A model generated the notes under the pieces. That model was not told the DNA's origin, did no database searches, and worked only from the letters and a program-made list of their open reading frames with translations. Below, one piece after another: positions 1 to 7,313 of a DNA stretch of 13,567 bases. The position numbers and the translations under genes were made by a program. Origin of the DNA: an uncultured Leptotrichia sp. (GTDB lineage Bacteria; Fusobacteriota; Fusobacteriia; Fusobacteriales; Leptotrichiaceae); NCBI GenBank assembly GCA_938017765.1, contig CALIJH010000182.1, positions 1 through 13,567 of the forward strand, given 5' to 3'. The stretch's first letter is position 1; every line of letters starts with the position of its first letter.

Positions 1-28
1 CATCTCAAAAACAAGTAAATTTAAAATA

Positions 29-90
29 AGAGGCTGCCTCATAAGGTAAATTATTTTTGACTTATAAGACACCCTCTATTTTTTATTTTT
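29..90. terminator. Imperfect hairpin at left edge, probable terminator
   Basis: Bases 29-45 and 61-77 form an inverted repeat in which 14 of 17 positions pair, with a 15-base loop. Two of the three mismatches become G-U wobbles in a minus-strand transcript, so the stem is better there. The T-rich tail (78-90) is better on the plus strand. It could end the small gene at 119-523 and also a plus-strand gene left of the window. The arms resemble the GAGGCTGCCTC-type hairpins often seen near insertion-sequence ends, so an IS relic is an alternative. Confidence 0.4.
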
Positions 91-118
91 GAAATGATTT
101 CAGTTTTATTTTAATATT

Positions 119-523
119 TTACAGTTTACTGTAAATATCTATTTTTCCCACTACATGGTCTATCAGTTCTTCAAAAATAAAATTAAACCTTTTATTTGAA
201 GAATAACAAATTATAAAACATAAATCTGTTTTAAACTGTTCCATTTTTTTATCTATTTTAATTTTTCCGTAATCTATAATTTTTTCAGTTTTTACAATTT
301 TAATCTCTTCCTTGTAATTTTTATTTTTAATAGGACAAACTACAAATTTTATTTTCCCAAGATCTATCGTCATTTCTCTTTTTCCTCTTCTAATGGACGT
401 TTTTCTTGTAACATCATTATTATTACAAATAAATTTTGCAGCTTTTTCTTTTATTTCTGTACAATTTTTGACATTTTTTAATACATAAATATGCCTGTCA
501 AATTTTGGCCTGCCTTGTTCCAT
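119..523 (-). CDS. Small basic protein of unknown function
   Basis: I do not recognise this 134-residue protein. It is rich in Lys and Ile, has no signal peptide or membrane segment, and carries a weak internal repeat: 'DLGKIKF' and 'DYGKIKI' lie about 30 residues apart, suggesting two related beta-hairpin units. A longer frame opens at 529, but a very strong Shine-Dalgarno (GGGGGAGG, 530-537) abuts that ATG directly. It sits 6 bases before the ATG at 523, so I call 523 (protein begins MEQGRPKF). The gene follows the regulator at 613-2004 on the same strand after about 90 bases, with no clear terminator between, so they may be cotranscribed. A hairpin at 29-77 may end the transcript. That it is real rests on the strong ribosome binding site and the uninterrupted length. 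Confidence 0.6.
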   Translation of the reverse strand: MEQGRPKFDRHIYVLKNVKNCTEIKEKAAKFICNNNDVTRKTSIRRGKREMTIDLGKIKFVVCPIKNKNYKEEIKIVKTEKIIDYGKIKIDKKMEQFKTDLCFIICYSSNKRFNFIFEELIDHVVGKIDIYSKL

Positions 524-540
524 TCTCATCCTCCCCCAAT

Positions 541-567
541 TATTATTTTATAGAATATTATTTTATA
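541..567. repeat. Two 12-bp direct repeats in the leader of the small gene
   Basis: The 12-mer TATTATTTTATA occurs exactly at 541-552 and again at 556-567 (period 15), just upstream of the GGGGGAGG ribosome binding site of the gene ending at 523. In DNA this AT-rich the match may be chance, but both copies are perfect. Confidence 0.45.
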
Positions 568-612
568 AAAACTCCTTTCTCTTATATATAACTATAATTT
601 ATAAGCTAATTT

Positions 613-2004
613 TTATTTATATTTATCATATTCCGTTATCATTTTATTGATTTCATCCAATTGTTTCTTGAAATCCGATCTTCTTTTCAGTTTTCCTATT
701 TTTCTTCCAAATCTGTTTTCTTTACCGATTCTGAAAAAATAAATCGGAATATTGGAATAATTATCTATTAAATTTTGGACTTCCCCTGTAGATAATAAAA
801 ATACCTGTTCAATATCATCATTATCACTATTATTAAGTTTTTTGTTTAAATTTTCCAGATTTACAGTCTCGACTATATCCGCTATCTCAAATAAAGTCTT
901 TATATTCTTTCTACTTTTTACCATTTCACTATATTCCATATCTATGGCTAATATAGTCTTTCTTTTTTCTATATTTTCATGAACTTCCGTATTTCCAGTT
1001 TCTTCTGCAATCTGATATACATATTCTCCTGTCGCTTTTTCATTTGAAATATCGCTGTTATATAATATTTCCCTTGATTTTATATTTTTCATATTAAAAT
1101 TTTCTTTTTCTTTCTTCAATAAAAGTTTGTATAATTTCAATCTGAAATATGAATATATTCTGATATTTTCATTTCTGGAAATTTTATCCAGCATTTCCGA
1201 TAACAGTATATAATCTTTATCTTCTTTCATTTTTACACTTTTTGAAGTTATTCTTTTTCTTACATTTTCCTTTTCATTATATAAACTTAAAACAAAATAA
1301 GTGAAAAAATCATATTTTTCATCAACTGAAAATAATTTACCGTAACTTTCATAAAAATTCTGAAAATTTCTGAATATATATTTTATATCTTTTATTTTAA
1401 GTTCTTCTTCCATTATTTCAAACAATAATTCCTCTACATCTATATTATTTTCTTCATAATTTTTTATTTTATGTAGATATCCTCTTTCAAATCTTTTTAT
1501 TAAAAGATTTTTGATATAGTTTTTTCTCGTCATTTCAAAATTTTCTATTTTTCTTTTGATTATTTCTAACGGATTTTTAAATTCTCTATATTCCGAATAA
1601 TCTATATTTAACGTTTCCAGCACAGTCTTTATATCTCTTCTTACATATTTTCTGTCATACTCACTAAGTTTCAGTTTTAAAGTAAACTTTGTTATATTAA
1701 AATGTTTTTCACTCAATAAAAGAAACAGATAAATCATTTCTCTTCTTATGCTGTTTTTAAATTTTACGATGCCATCCATTCTGAGTTTATGTTCATTTCT
1801 TTCATTATTAAAAAGTATATACCCTCTTTTACTGATAAGAGGATTTAATTTACTCCATTCAAGTAAATTGTTCAACTTTTTGACAATATCAGATAATTCG
1901 GTTTTGCTGAGGTCATAATTATCTGTTATTCTGTTTTTATCAACTATTTTAAAATTCATAATTTCACGCAATATATCAATTTCTTTGTATCCAATACTTA
2001 ACAA
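613..2004 (-). CDS. Probable PRD/MtlR-BglG-like transcriptional regulator, degenerate
   Basis: A 463-residue protein whose layout suggests a PTS-regulated transcription factor. An N-terminal winged helix (about residues 25-67) has the pattern LSKTELSDIVKKLNNLL followed by a wing ISKRGYIL. A second helix-turn-helix-like stretch (about 90-135) contains YVRRDIKTVLETLNI. A helical PRD-like region covers about 160-250, and a segment near 350-410 (RKTILAIDME... VFLLSTG) resembles a PTS EIIB fold but lacks its Cys-bearing loop. These assignments come from pattern, not search, and no convincing phosphorylatable PRD histidine was found. Start: GTG at 2013 lies inside the Shine-Dalgarno GAGGTG (2011-2016), which sits 6 bases before TTG at 2004, so TTG is preferred. 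No PTS genes lie nearby, so the effector is unknown. Confidence 0.55.
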   Translation of the reverse strand: MLSIGYKEIDILREIMNFKIVDKNRITDNYDLSKTELSDIVKKLNNLLEWSKLNPLISKRGYILFNNERNEHKLRMDGIVKFKNSIRREMIYLFLLLSEKHFNITKFTLKLKLSEYDRKYVRRDIKTVLETLNIDYSEYREFKNPLEIIKRKIENFEMTRKNYIKNLLIKRFERGYLHKIKNYEENNIDVEELLFEIMEEELKIKDIKYIFRNFQNFYESYGKLFSVDEKYDFFTYFVLSLYNEKENVRKRITSKSVKMKEDKDYILLSEMLDKISRNENIRIYSYFRLKLYKLLLKKEKENFNMKNIKSREILYNSDISNEKATGEYVYQIAEETGNTEVHENIEKRKTILAIDMEYSEMVKSRKNIKTLFEIADIVETVNLENLNKKLNNSDNDDIEQVFLLSTGEVQNLIDNYSNIPIYFFRIGKENRFGRKIGKLKRRSDFKKQLDEINKMITEYDKYK

Positions 2005-2037
2005 AATTTTCACCTCGCAATTTTATTATTTGTTTAA

Positions 2038-2066
2038 ATAATACCAATAACAAGAAATTATTATCA
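2038..2066 (-). promoter_or_regulatory. Possible promoter of the PRD-like regulator
   Basis: On the minus strand an extended -10, TGG-TATTAT, lies at 2046-2038, with a poor -35 (TGATAA, 2066-2061) 17 bases upstream. It would give a leader of about 27 bases before the TTG at 2004. Support comes mainly from the extended -10. Confidence 0.35.
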
Positions 2067-2091
2067 GTTACCTATTTTTCTATTTCTTGTT
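2049..2091. promoter_or_regulatory. 10-bp perfect inverted repeat, candidate operator
   Basis: AACAAGAAAT (2049-2058) is repeated in inverted orientation as ATTTCTTGTT (2082-2091), with a 23-base spacer. The left half lies between the proposed -10 and -35 of the regulator and the right half upstream. This is where a dimeric autorepressor or activator could bind. In RNA it could also form a stem. Pairing is exact; function is inference. Confidence 0.35.
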
Positions 2092-2229
2092 TTCTGTTTC
2101 CCATTTTAAATTAGCAATCTTAAACTTTTTATCAATTAATACGATGTTAAACGATATATTTTATTGATTTTTCAACTTTGATATTACGAGGTTTTATATG
2201 AAGAATTTTTAAAGAAATTGATTTTTTCC

Positions 2230-2267
2230 AAAAAAAAAACAATATTAAATTTTACAATTTAATATTG
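2230..2267 (-). terminator. Rho-independent terminator of gltX
   Basis: An 11-bp perfect stem (2240-2250 with 2257-2267, 6-base loop) is followed on the minus strand by ten consecutive T (2239-2230). It lies 33 bases past the gltX stop. The stem is almost all A-T, but the long U tract makes the call good. Confidence 0.8.
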
Positions 2268-2299
2268 CCCTCTTCTACAAAATTTATTATACCAACACA

Positions 2300-3802
2300 T
2301 TATTTTATTATATTTTTTATTCTGTTTAATGTTCTTTCCTTACCGATTATCGCTATTACCGTGTACAAATCAGCTCCTCTTGATTTTCCTGTAATTACGG
2401 CTCTCAACGGCATAATTACAGCTGCCGGACCTTCTCCCAGTTCATCCTGCAACTCATTAAGAACTTTTTTTGCTTCTTCTTCACTAATGTTTTCATTTAG
2501 TTTATTTATTTTTTCTATAAATAATTCTATTGATTTTTTTCCTGTTTCCGTTTCCAGAGAAGAACGTAATTTTTCAACAGATTTTCTCTCTTTTTTATTC
2601 ATTCCTTCTTCTATGGTAGGTAACTCAAATTTATCTTCAAAGTATATGGAAGCTATTTCAGGCAGTTCTTTTAAAGTATGAGCTCCTTCCCTTGAAATCT
2701 CGACTATCCTTTTCAATTTACAATATTCTTCTTCGGATAAATCCTCATTATTGTAATAACCTGCTCTTACAAAATAAGGAATTGCAAGTTTTGTGAGTTC
2801 ATCCAAATCCTTCAGTCTCATATGCTGATTATTTACCCAACCTAATTTTGCAAGGTCAAACACAGGTCCTCCAAGGGAGATTTTATCAAAAGAAAAATTA
2901 TCTATCATTTCTTTTACAGTAAATATTTCCTTATCTCCTCCAAAGCTCCAACCCATTAATGCAAGGAAATTGAGTAACCCTTCTTTTAAATATCCCTCAT
3001 CAATGTAATAGTTCATTGATACGGGATTTTTTCTTTTGGATATTTTAGTCTTGTCCGCATTTCTTAGTAAAGGCATATGATACCACTTAGGTTCTTCCCA
3101 GCCGAATGCCTTATACAGCTGAACATGTTTAGGAGTGGAAGCAATCCACTCTTCAGCTCTTATTACATGAGTTATTCCCATTAAATGGTCATCTACTATA
3201 TTTGCCAAATGATAAGTTGGAAATCCGTCAGATTTTAATAATACTTGGTCATCTATTTTACTATTTTCAAATACTATATCCCCTCTCAGACCGTCATGAA
3301 CTATCGTTTCACCTTCATAAGGCATTTTAAGTCTTATTACATAAGGTTCTCCCGCTGCAAGTTTGGCTTCGACTTCTTCTTTTGAAAGATTTCTGCAATG
3401 ACCGTCATATCCCGGTGCCTGTTTCATAGCAATCTGTCTTTCTCTCAATTTCTGCAATCTTTCGGAAGTACAGAAACAGTAATATGCTTCTCCTTTTTCC
3501 ACTAATTTTTCTGCGTATTCCTTGTATATGGAAAATCTTTCAGACTGTCTGTATGGACCTCTATCTCCTCCTATATCAGGCCCTTCATCATAGTTCAGTC
3601 CCAGCCATTTCATCATGTCAAATATCTGCTGCTCCGAAGTTTCGGAAAACCTCGTCCTGTCAGTATCTTCTATTCTAAGCAGGAAATCCCCTCCATTGTG
3701 TTTCGCAAAAACATAGTTGAACAACCCTATATATGCAGTACCCACGTGAGGGTCCCCTGTAGGAGACGGGGCTATTCTTACTCTAACTTTTTTTTCAGAC
3801 AT
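2300..3802 (-). CDS. gltX: Glutamyl-tRNA synthetase
   Basis: A class I aminoacyl-tRNA synthetase that charges tRNA-Glu with glutamate using ATP in the cytoplasm. The 500-residue length fits the bacterial family. The Rossmann catalytic fold starts with APSPTGDPHVGT (11-22; HVGT is the HIGH signature). KISKR (253-257) is the KMSKS loop. Between them, YCFCTSERL (C109, C111) and YDGHC (C136) match the Cys cluster that binds zinc in E. coli GluRS. A helical anticodon-binding domain fills the C-terminal third. GGAGAAG lies 7 bases before the ATG. The gene has its own promoter (3841-3869) and terminator (2230-2267), so it is a single-gene unit. Whether it also charges tRNA-Gln (non-discriminating type, used with GatCAB) cannot be told from what I can read. 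Confidence 0.98.
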   Translation of the reverse strand: MSEKKVRVRIAPSPTGDPHVGTAYIGLFNYVFAKHNGGDFLLRIEDTDRTRFSETSEQQIFDMMKWLGLNYDEGPDIGGDRGPYRQSERFSIYKEYAEKLVEKGEAYYCFCTSERLQKLRERQIAMKQAPGYDGHCRNLSKEEVEAKLAAGEPYVIRLKMPYEGETIVHDGLRGDIVFENSKIDDQVLLKSDGFPTYHLANIVDDHLMGITHVIRAEEWIASTPKHVQLYKAFGWEEPKWYHMPLLRNADKTKISKRKNPVSMNYYIDEGYLKEGLLNFLALMGWSFGGDKEIFTVKEMIDNFSFDKISLGGPVFDLAKLGWVNNQHMRLKDLDELTKLAIPYFVRAGYYNNEDLSEEEYCKLKRIVEISREGAHTLKELPEIASIYFEDKFELPTIEEGMNKKERKSVEKLRSSLETETGKKSIELFIEKINKLNENISEEEAKKVLNELQDELGEGPAAVIMPLRAVITGKSRGADLYTVIAIIGKERTLNRIKNIIK

Positions 3803-3840
3803 AATTTTTCTTCTCCATTCATTTTTACTTTTTATTTTAT

Positions 3841-3869
3841 ATTATATAATACTTTTTATGTTCTCGCAA
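3841..3869 (-). promoter_or_regulatory. gltX promoter
   Basis: On the minus strand TTGCGA (3869-3864) is followed after exactly 17 bases by a perfect TATAAT (3846-3841). The predicted start near 3834 leaves a leader of about 32 bases with the GGAGAAG ribosome binding site. Confidence 0.65.
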
Positions 3870-4205
3870 CCGTCTTTAATTTTTATTTTAAATCTTATCT
3901 GCCCTCAAAAATTAATAAAGCTCTTTATCCAATAATGGATGTTTTAAAACTTATCACTCAAAAAAACAACTTATAATTTCAAAAATTATTTATATTTCAA
4001 AGATAATTTTTATTTTTATTGAGATAGAAAAATTTATAAATAGCAATTAAAATGTAAGAAAAATAATATATTTAACAAAAACTATAAAAAAGAACATAAA
4101 TTTGAAATAACATCATTTTTCATTATTATTTCTCCAAATTACGTTCTTTTTCGGTTTTTTCAAAACTTTTTGAATATTTTAAAAAACACTTTTTTATGAT
4201 AATTT
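3870..4205. other. Intergenic stretch between cupin gene and gltX, nothing clear
   Basis: About 335 bases of very AT-rich DNA with no supportable gene. It holds a 9-bp A-T-only inverted repeat (3981-3989 with 4003-4011) and a 13-codon minus-strand frame (4123-4082) behind a GGAG, neither convincing. I found no good terminator for the cupin gene here. Confidence 0.5.
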
Positions 4206-4877
4206 TTATTCCTTAATGAGAATTAACATCATTTTAAAATTTTCCACTGCTTCCACCGCATGAGGTATATTCGCAGGAAGAACAGCACTTTCGCCTTTTT
4301 TCACGATAAAGGGTTTTCCGTCAACAAAGTATTTTCCTTCTCCGTCAAGAACTGTAACCAAAGCATCTCCGGGAGCTTTATGCGGATCAAGACTTTCACC
4401 TTTCCAAAAAGACATAACAGTGATTACTAAATTAGTTTTAGCCACTAAGTTTTTACTTATGATTTTTCCTTCCTGATAATCAACAACTTCTGCAAGTTTA
4501 AATGCTTCTGCACTTTCCAGCATTGTTAATGTTTTATTTTCCATATTATCATCTCCTATCTTTTCACCAATTTCAATCAATTTTAGATTATCTGCTGCTT
4601 CAATTGAATAGTTGTGATTTGCAGATATTTCCAGAAAATCTCCGTTGGAAATAGTCTTTTTATTATTCTCGATAAAAATCTCGCCATTTCCATTGAAACA
4701 ATAGTAATATCTGCTTCCTAACATGGCTTCAGCAGTTATTTCCTCATTTTCAGCCAAAGAAAATAGAGAAACATAGCTATTTGACTGACTTAAAATCCTC
4801 ATACTTACGACTTCGGCTTCTTTTGAACATATAATTTCATTAAAATTTATAGGCTTTGCCACATCTATTTTAACCAT
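4206..4877 (-). CDS. Tandem (two-domain) cupin protein
   Basis: A 223-residue soluble protein of two cupin beta-barrels. The C-terminal barrel (about 113-223) keeps the motifs. Motif 1 reads G160-ESLDP-H166-K-A-PGD171-...-G179, with one of the two usual histidines replaced by Ala168 and the Glu position held by D171. Motif 2 reads G195-ESAVL-P201-AN-IP-H206. The N-terminal barrel (about 15-105) has the shape (GSRYYYCFNGNGEIFI, ISNGDFLEI) but no metal-binding histidines, so it is probably structural or sugar-sensing. The function of such stand-alone cupins is generally unknown; small-molecule binding or isomerisation is possible. GAGGA lies about 8 bases before the ATG. A second strong ribosome binding site inside the frame could yield the C-terminal barrel alone. 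It has its own extended -10 promoter at 4909-4938. Confidence 0.85.
   Translation of the reverse strand: MVKIDVAKPINFNEIICSKEAEVVSMRILSQSNSYVSLFSLAENEEITAEAMLGSRYYYCFNGNGEIFIENNKKTISNGDFLEISANHNYSIEAADNLKLIEIGEKIGDDNMENKTLTMLESAEAFKLAEVVDYQEGKIISKNLVAKTNLVITVMSFWKGESLDPHKAPGDALVTVLDGEGKYFVDGKPFIVKKGESAVLPANIPHAVEAVENFKMMLILIKE
4542..4558 (-). promoter_or_regulatory. Internal ribosome binding site and start in the cupin gene
   Basis: Inside the frame, TAGGAG (4558-4553) sits 8 bases before an in-frame ATG (4544-4542, Met112). This falls exactly at the junction of the two barrels. The protein from here, MENKTLTMLESAEAF, starts like a free-standing single-domain cupin of 112 residues. Confidence 0.45.
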
Positions 4878-4908
4878 AGAATTTCCTCTTTTCCTGTTTG
4901 ATAAAAAT

Positions 4909-4938
4909 ATTATATCATTTTTTTCAATGAGAAAGCAA
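4909..4938 (-). promoter_or_regulatory. Promoter of the cupin gene
   Basis: A perfect extended -10, TGA-TATAAT (TATAAT at 4914-4909), lies on the minus strand with TTGCTT (4938-4933) 18 bases upstream. It sits just past the prfB stop and gives a leader of about 25 bases. Confidence 0.55.
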
Positions 4939-4954
4939 TCTGCTAATCTACATT

Positions 4955-6050
4955 TTATTTTTTATAAAATTTCAGATATTCATTTATAAAATTATTTATA
5001 TGACCATCCATAACTTTGTCTACATTCCCCTCTTCAGCTTTTGTCCTATGGTCCTTTACCATTTTATAAGGTTGGAATACGTAAGACCTTATCTGACTTC
5101 CCCATTCGATTTTGCTTTCTGTTCCTTTCAAATCTTCCATTTCTTTTTCTCTTTTTTCAAGTTCTATTTCAAATAATTTGGACTTTAAAATTTTCATGGC
5201 AGTTTCTTTATTTTTTATTTGAGACCTTTCTTTTTGACATGTAACTACTGTATTTGTAGGAATATGAGTTATTCTTACTGCTGAATCGGTAGTATTTACA
5301 TGCTGTCCTCCCGCACCGCTCGCCCTGTATGTATCTATTTTCAAATCTTCGTTTTTTATTTCCACTTCTACATCGTCATCTATTTCAGGAACTACATTTA
5401 CCGCTGCGAAAGATGTATGCCTTTTACCGTTAGAATCAAAAGGGGAAATCCTTACAAGTCTGTGGACTCCTTTTTCTCCTTTTAGATATCCATAGGCATA
5501 GTTTCCTTTTATATTTAAAGTTATACTTTTTATCCCCGCTTCTTCTCCCGACAGACTGTCCAAAATCTCAACTTTAAACCCATTCTGATTTGACCACCTG
5601 TCATACATTCTGTAAAGCATTTCAGTCCAGTCGCACGCTTCCGTCCCTCCTGCTCCCGAATTTATTGTTAGTATTACATCATTCATATCGTATTTTTCAT
5701 CAAGAAGCAGTTTAATTTTAAAATTCTGAATTTCCTGCTCAGTTTCAGTTATCTTATCATTCAGTTCACTTTCAAAGGAACTGTCTCCCATCTCCACAAA
5801 TTCCGTCAATACCGATACATCTTCATGCATATTGTTCAGTCTTTCGTACTCTTCAGCCAATTTCTTCAATATATTCAGTTCTTTCAATATTTCCTTGCTG
5901 TTTGTACTGTTCCAAAAGTCGGCTTCGGAAGTTTTCTTTTCCAACCTTGATATTTTCCCATTTAGAGTATCAAGGTCAAAGGTGCCTCCTTATTTCTTCG
6001 ATTTCAAGGGCATTCTGTTCATTCAGTTTTTTTATTTCAAACAAATCCAT
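4955..6050 (-). CDS. prfB: Peptide chain release factor 2, with programmed +1 frameshift
   Basis: RF2 recognises UAA and UGA in the ribosomal A site and triggers peptide release. The frame opens at ATG 6050 (MDLFEIKKL...), reaches an in-frame TGA after 24 codons (5978-5976), and continues in the +1 frame from 5977 to the stop at 4955. The joined protein is 364 residues, the usual RF2 length. The SPF tripeptide that reads the stop codon is at about 202-204, and the universal GGQ that enters the peptidyl transferase centre is at about 247-249. It appears as a 329-residue frame if the shift is ignored, which would lose 35 N-terminal residues. The start has AAAGGGA upstream. The promoter is uncertain: a TATAAT at 6079-6074 overlaps the upstream terminator. 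Regulation is by the frameshift itself: low RF2 slows termination at TGA and favours shifting. Confidence 0.97.
5975..5990 (-). promoter_or_regulatory. RF2 autoregulatory +1 frameshift site
   Basis: On the minus strand the order is AGGAGG (5990-5985), CAC, CTT (5981-5979), TGA (5978-5976), C. The Shine-Dalgarno-like hexamer 3 bases before the slippery CTT and the weak TGA-C stop match the bacterial prfB shift signal. The ribosome slips from CTT-TGA to GAC, reading ...RRHL-DLDTLNG... . Confidence 0.97.
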
Positions 6051-6067
6051 ATTATTTCCCTTTCTAT

Positions 6068-6099
6068 AAAAAAATTATACCCTGAGATATAATTTTTTT
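6068..6099 (-). terminator. Bidirectional hairpin terminator after ldhA
   Basis: A perfect 12-bp stem (6068-6079 with 6088-6099) is extended on the minus-strand RNA by a G-U and a C-G pair to a 4-base loop. The 3' arm ends in seven T. It lies about 24 bases past the ldhA stop. The stem contains the TATAAT (6079-6074) that would otherwise be read as the prfB -10. Confidence 0.7.
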
Positions 6100-6122
6100 A
6101 TTATGATTTTTTATTTTTATAA

Positions 6123-7163
6123 TTATTTTTTAGGTCTTAAACCTTCTACTATTTTTTTAGTTTCCACATTATACCACACTTCGTTTACTAATTCTTCTTT
6201 TTTCGCAAATTTCAATATGTTTTCAAAAGTAGTTTCGACAATATTATTTAATGCTTCTTCCGTGAGGAATGCCTGATGAGAAGTAACTACTACATTGTTG
6301 AATGTGAGCAGTCTGGCGAGAACATCGTCTTCTAAAACTTCTGTCGATTCATCTTCAAAGAAATAATCTTTTTCATTTTCATAGACATCAAGACCTGCTC
6401 CACCTATTTTTTTGTTTTTTAATCCTTCTATTAATGCTTCGGTATCTACCAAGCCACCTCTCGCAGTATTTAAGATTATGACCCCGTCTTTCATTTTAGC
6501 TATACTTTTTTCATCTATTATATGTTTTGTTTCAGGAAACAAAGGGCAATGCAATGAGATGATATCCGATTTTTTAAATATTTCTTCCAAAGAAACATAA
6601 GTGAAATTTTCTTCTTTAGCAGCCTGCTCATTTGGATATTTGTCATAAGCCAGTACATTCATTCCCAAACCGTTCAATATTTTTATAAATATTCTTGCAA
6701 TTTTACCTGTTCCTATTATTCCCGCTGTTTTTCCGTCCAGAACAATTCCTGTCAATCCTACCAGACTGAAATTTCCTTCCCTTGTTCTGTTATATGCTTT
6801 ATGAATTTTTCTGTTTACAGCCATTAATAAAGCAAGTGCATGTTCAGCAACTGAATATGGCGAGTATGCAGGTACTCTGAATACGGTAACTCTGCTATGA
6901 TAAGCAGCTCTTATATCTACGTTATTATAGCCTGCCGCTCTTACAGCTATTGCTCTTACTCCATTTTTTGAAAGAATGTCAATAACTCTTTCATTTAAGT
7001 CGTCATTCACAAAAGTACAGACAACGTCCTGATATTTTGTCAGCATAACATTATTTATACTGAGTTTTTCTTTAAAATATGTAATTTTTGCCCCATATTT
7101 CTTGTTCCATTTTTCAAAAAACTCTATATCATAGGGTTTTGCATCAAAAACCACTATTTTCAT
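6123..7163 (-). CDS. ldhA: Fermentative D-lactate dehydrogenase
   Basis: Reduces pyruvate to D-lactate with NADH in the cytoplasm, regenerating NAD+ in fermentation. It belongs to the D-isomer-specific 2-hydroxyacid dehydrogenases. The 346 residues hold a split catalytic domain and a central Rossmann domain with GTGKIA (151-156) and the acidic end of strand 2, D174, which favours NAD over NADP. Catalytic residues are R235 in NTARGG, E264 in DVYENE, and H296 in SHQAF. The segment YENEKDYFFEDES before a long loop and the SHQAFLTEEA block resemble E. coli LdhA more than glycerate dehydrogenases, so the substrate call is fairly firm. AGGAGG lies 8 bases before the ATG. A near-consensus promoter, a palindrome upstream and a terminator downstream mark it as a separately controlled single-gene unit, consistent with redox control. 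Confidence 0.92.
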   Translation of the reverse strand: MKIVVFDAKPYDIEFFEKWNKKYGAKITYFKEKLSINNVMLTKYQDVVCTFVNDDLNERVIDILSKNGVRAIAVRAAGYNNVDIRAAYHSRVTVFRVPAYSPYSVAEHALALLMAVNRKIHKAYNRTREGNFSLVGLTGIVLDGKTAGIIGTGKIARIFIKILNGLGMNVLAYDKYPNEQAAKEENFTYVSLEEIFKKSDIISLHCPLFPETKHIIDEKSIAKMKDGVIILNTARGGLVDTEALIEGLKNKKIGGAGLDVYENEKDYFFEDESTEVLEDDVLARLLTFNNVVVTSHQAFLTEEALNNIVETTFENILKFAKKEELVNEVWYNVETKKIVEGLRPKK

Positions 7164-7195
7164 CTAAACTTCCTCCTACAATTATTTTTTGTTTT

Positions 7196-7224
7196 ATTAT
7201 AACAAAAAAAGAAATAATTATCAA
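7196..7224 (-). promoter_or_regulatory. ldhA promoter
   Basis: TTGATA (7224-7219), 17 bases, then perfect TATAAT (7201-7196) on the minus strand: 11 of 12 consensus positions with ideal spacing. The start near 7189 leaves a leader of about 25 bases. One of the strongest promoters in the window. Confidence 0.75.
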
Positions 7225-7237
7225 TTTAATTTTATTG

Positions 7238-7258
7238 ACTTAAATTGTCAGTTTAAGT
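7238..7258. promoter_or_regulatory. 21-bp palindrome upstream of the ldhA promoter
   Basis: ACTTAAA (7238-7244) and TTTAAGT (7252-7258) flank a centre TTGTCAG that is itself nearly symmetric; only one pair of 10 fails. It lies 13 bases upstream of the ldhA -35, a typical activator or repressor site. It does not match the Rex, FNR or Crp consensus that I know, so the binding protein is unknown. Confidence 0.4.
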
Positions 7259-7313
7259 TATAAAGAATATAACTAACTCGAAAAACAATAAATATATAAT
7301 AAAAATTTATAAA

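Noticed and set aside
2011..2013. GTG as start of the PRD-like regulator
   Set aside because: It lies inside the GAGGTG Shine-Dalgarno that is ideally spaced for TTG at 2004.
2140..2200. A CRISPR array or tRNA in the regulator-gltX gap or elsewhere
   Set aside because: No regularly spaced repeats and no cloverleaf-like arms were seen in any intergenic region.
2265..2681. Plus-strand open frame of 138 codons
   Set aside because: It lies mostly over gltX in antisense, has no ribosome binding site, and covers the gltX terminator; a shadow of the real gene.
3981..4011. 9-bp inverted repeat in the cupin-gltX gap
   Set aside because: A-T only with a 13-base loop and no T tract in a useful place; expected by chance in this composition.
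4082..4123. 13-codon minus-strand frame behind GGAG in the cupin-gltX gap
   Set aside because: Too short, composition random, no supporting context.
4955..5944. prfB as a complete 329-residue gene starting at TTG 5944
   Set aside because: The upstream frame, frameshift signal and the family length show that 35 N-terminal residues would be missing.
7235..7264. Plus-strand promoter-like TTGACT-18-TATAAA
   Set aside because: It has no downstream plus-strand gene and overlaps the palindrome; kept only as a remark under the ldhA finding.
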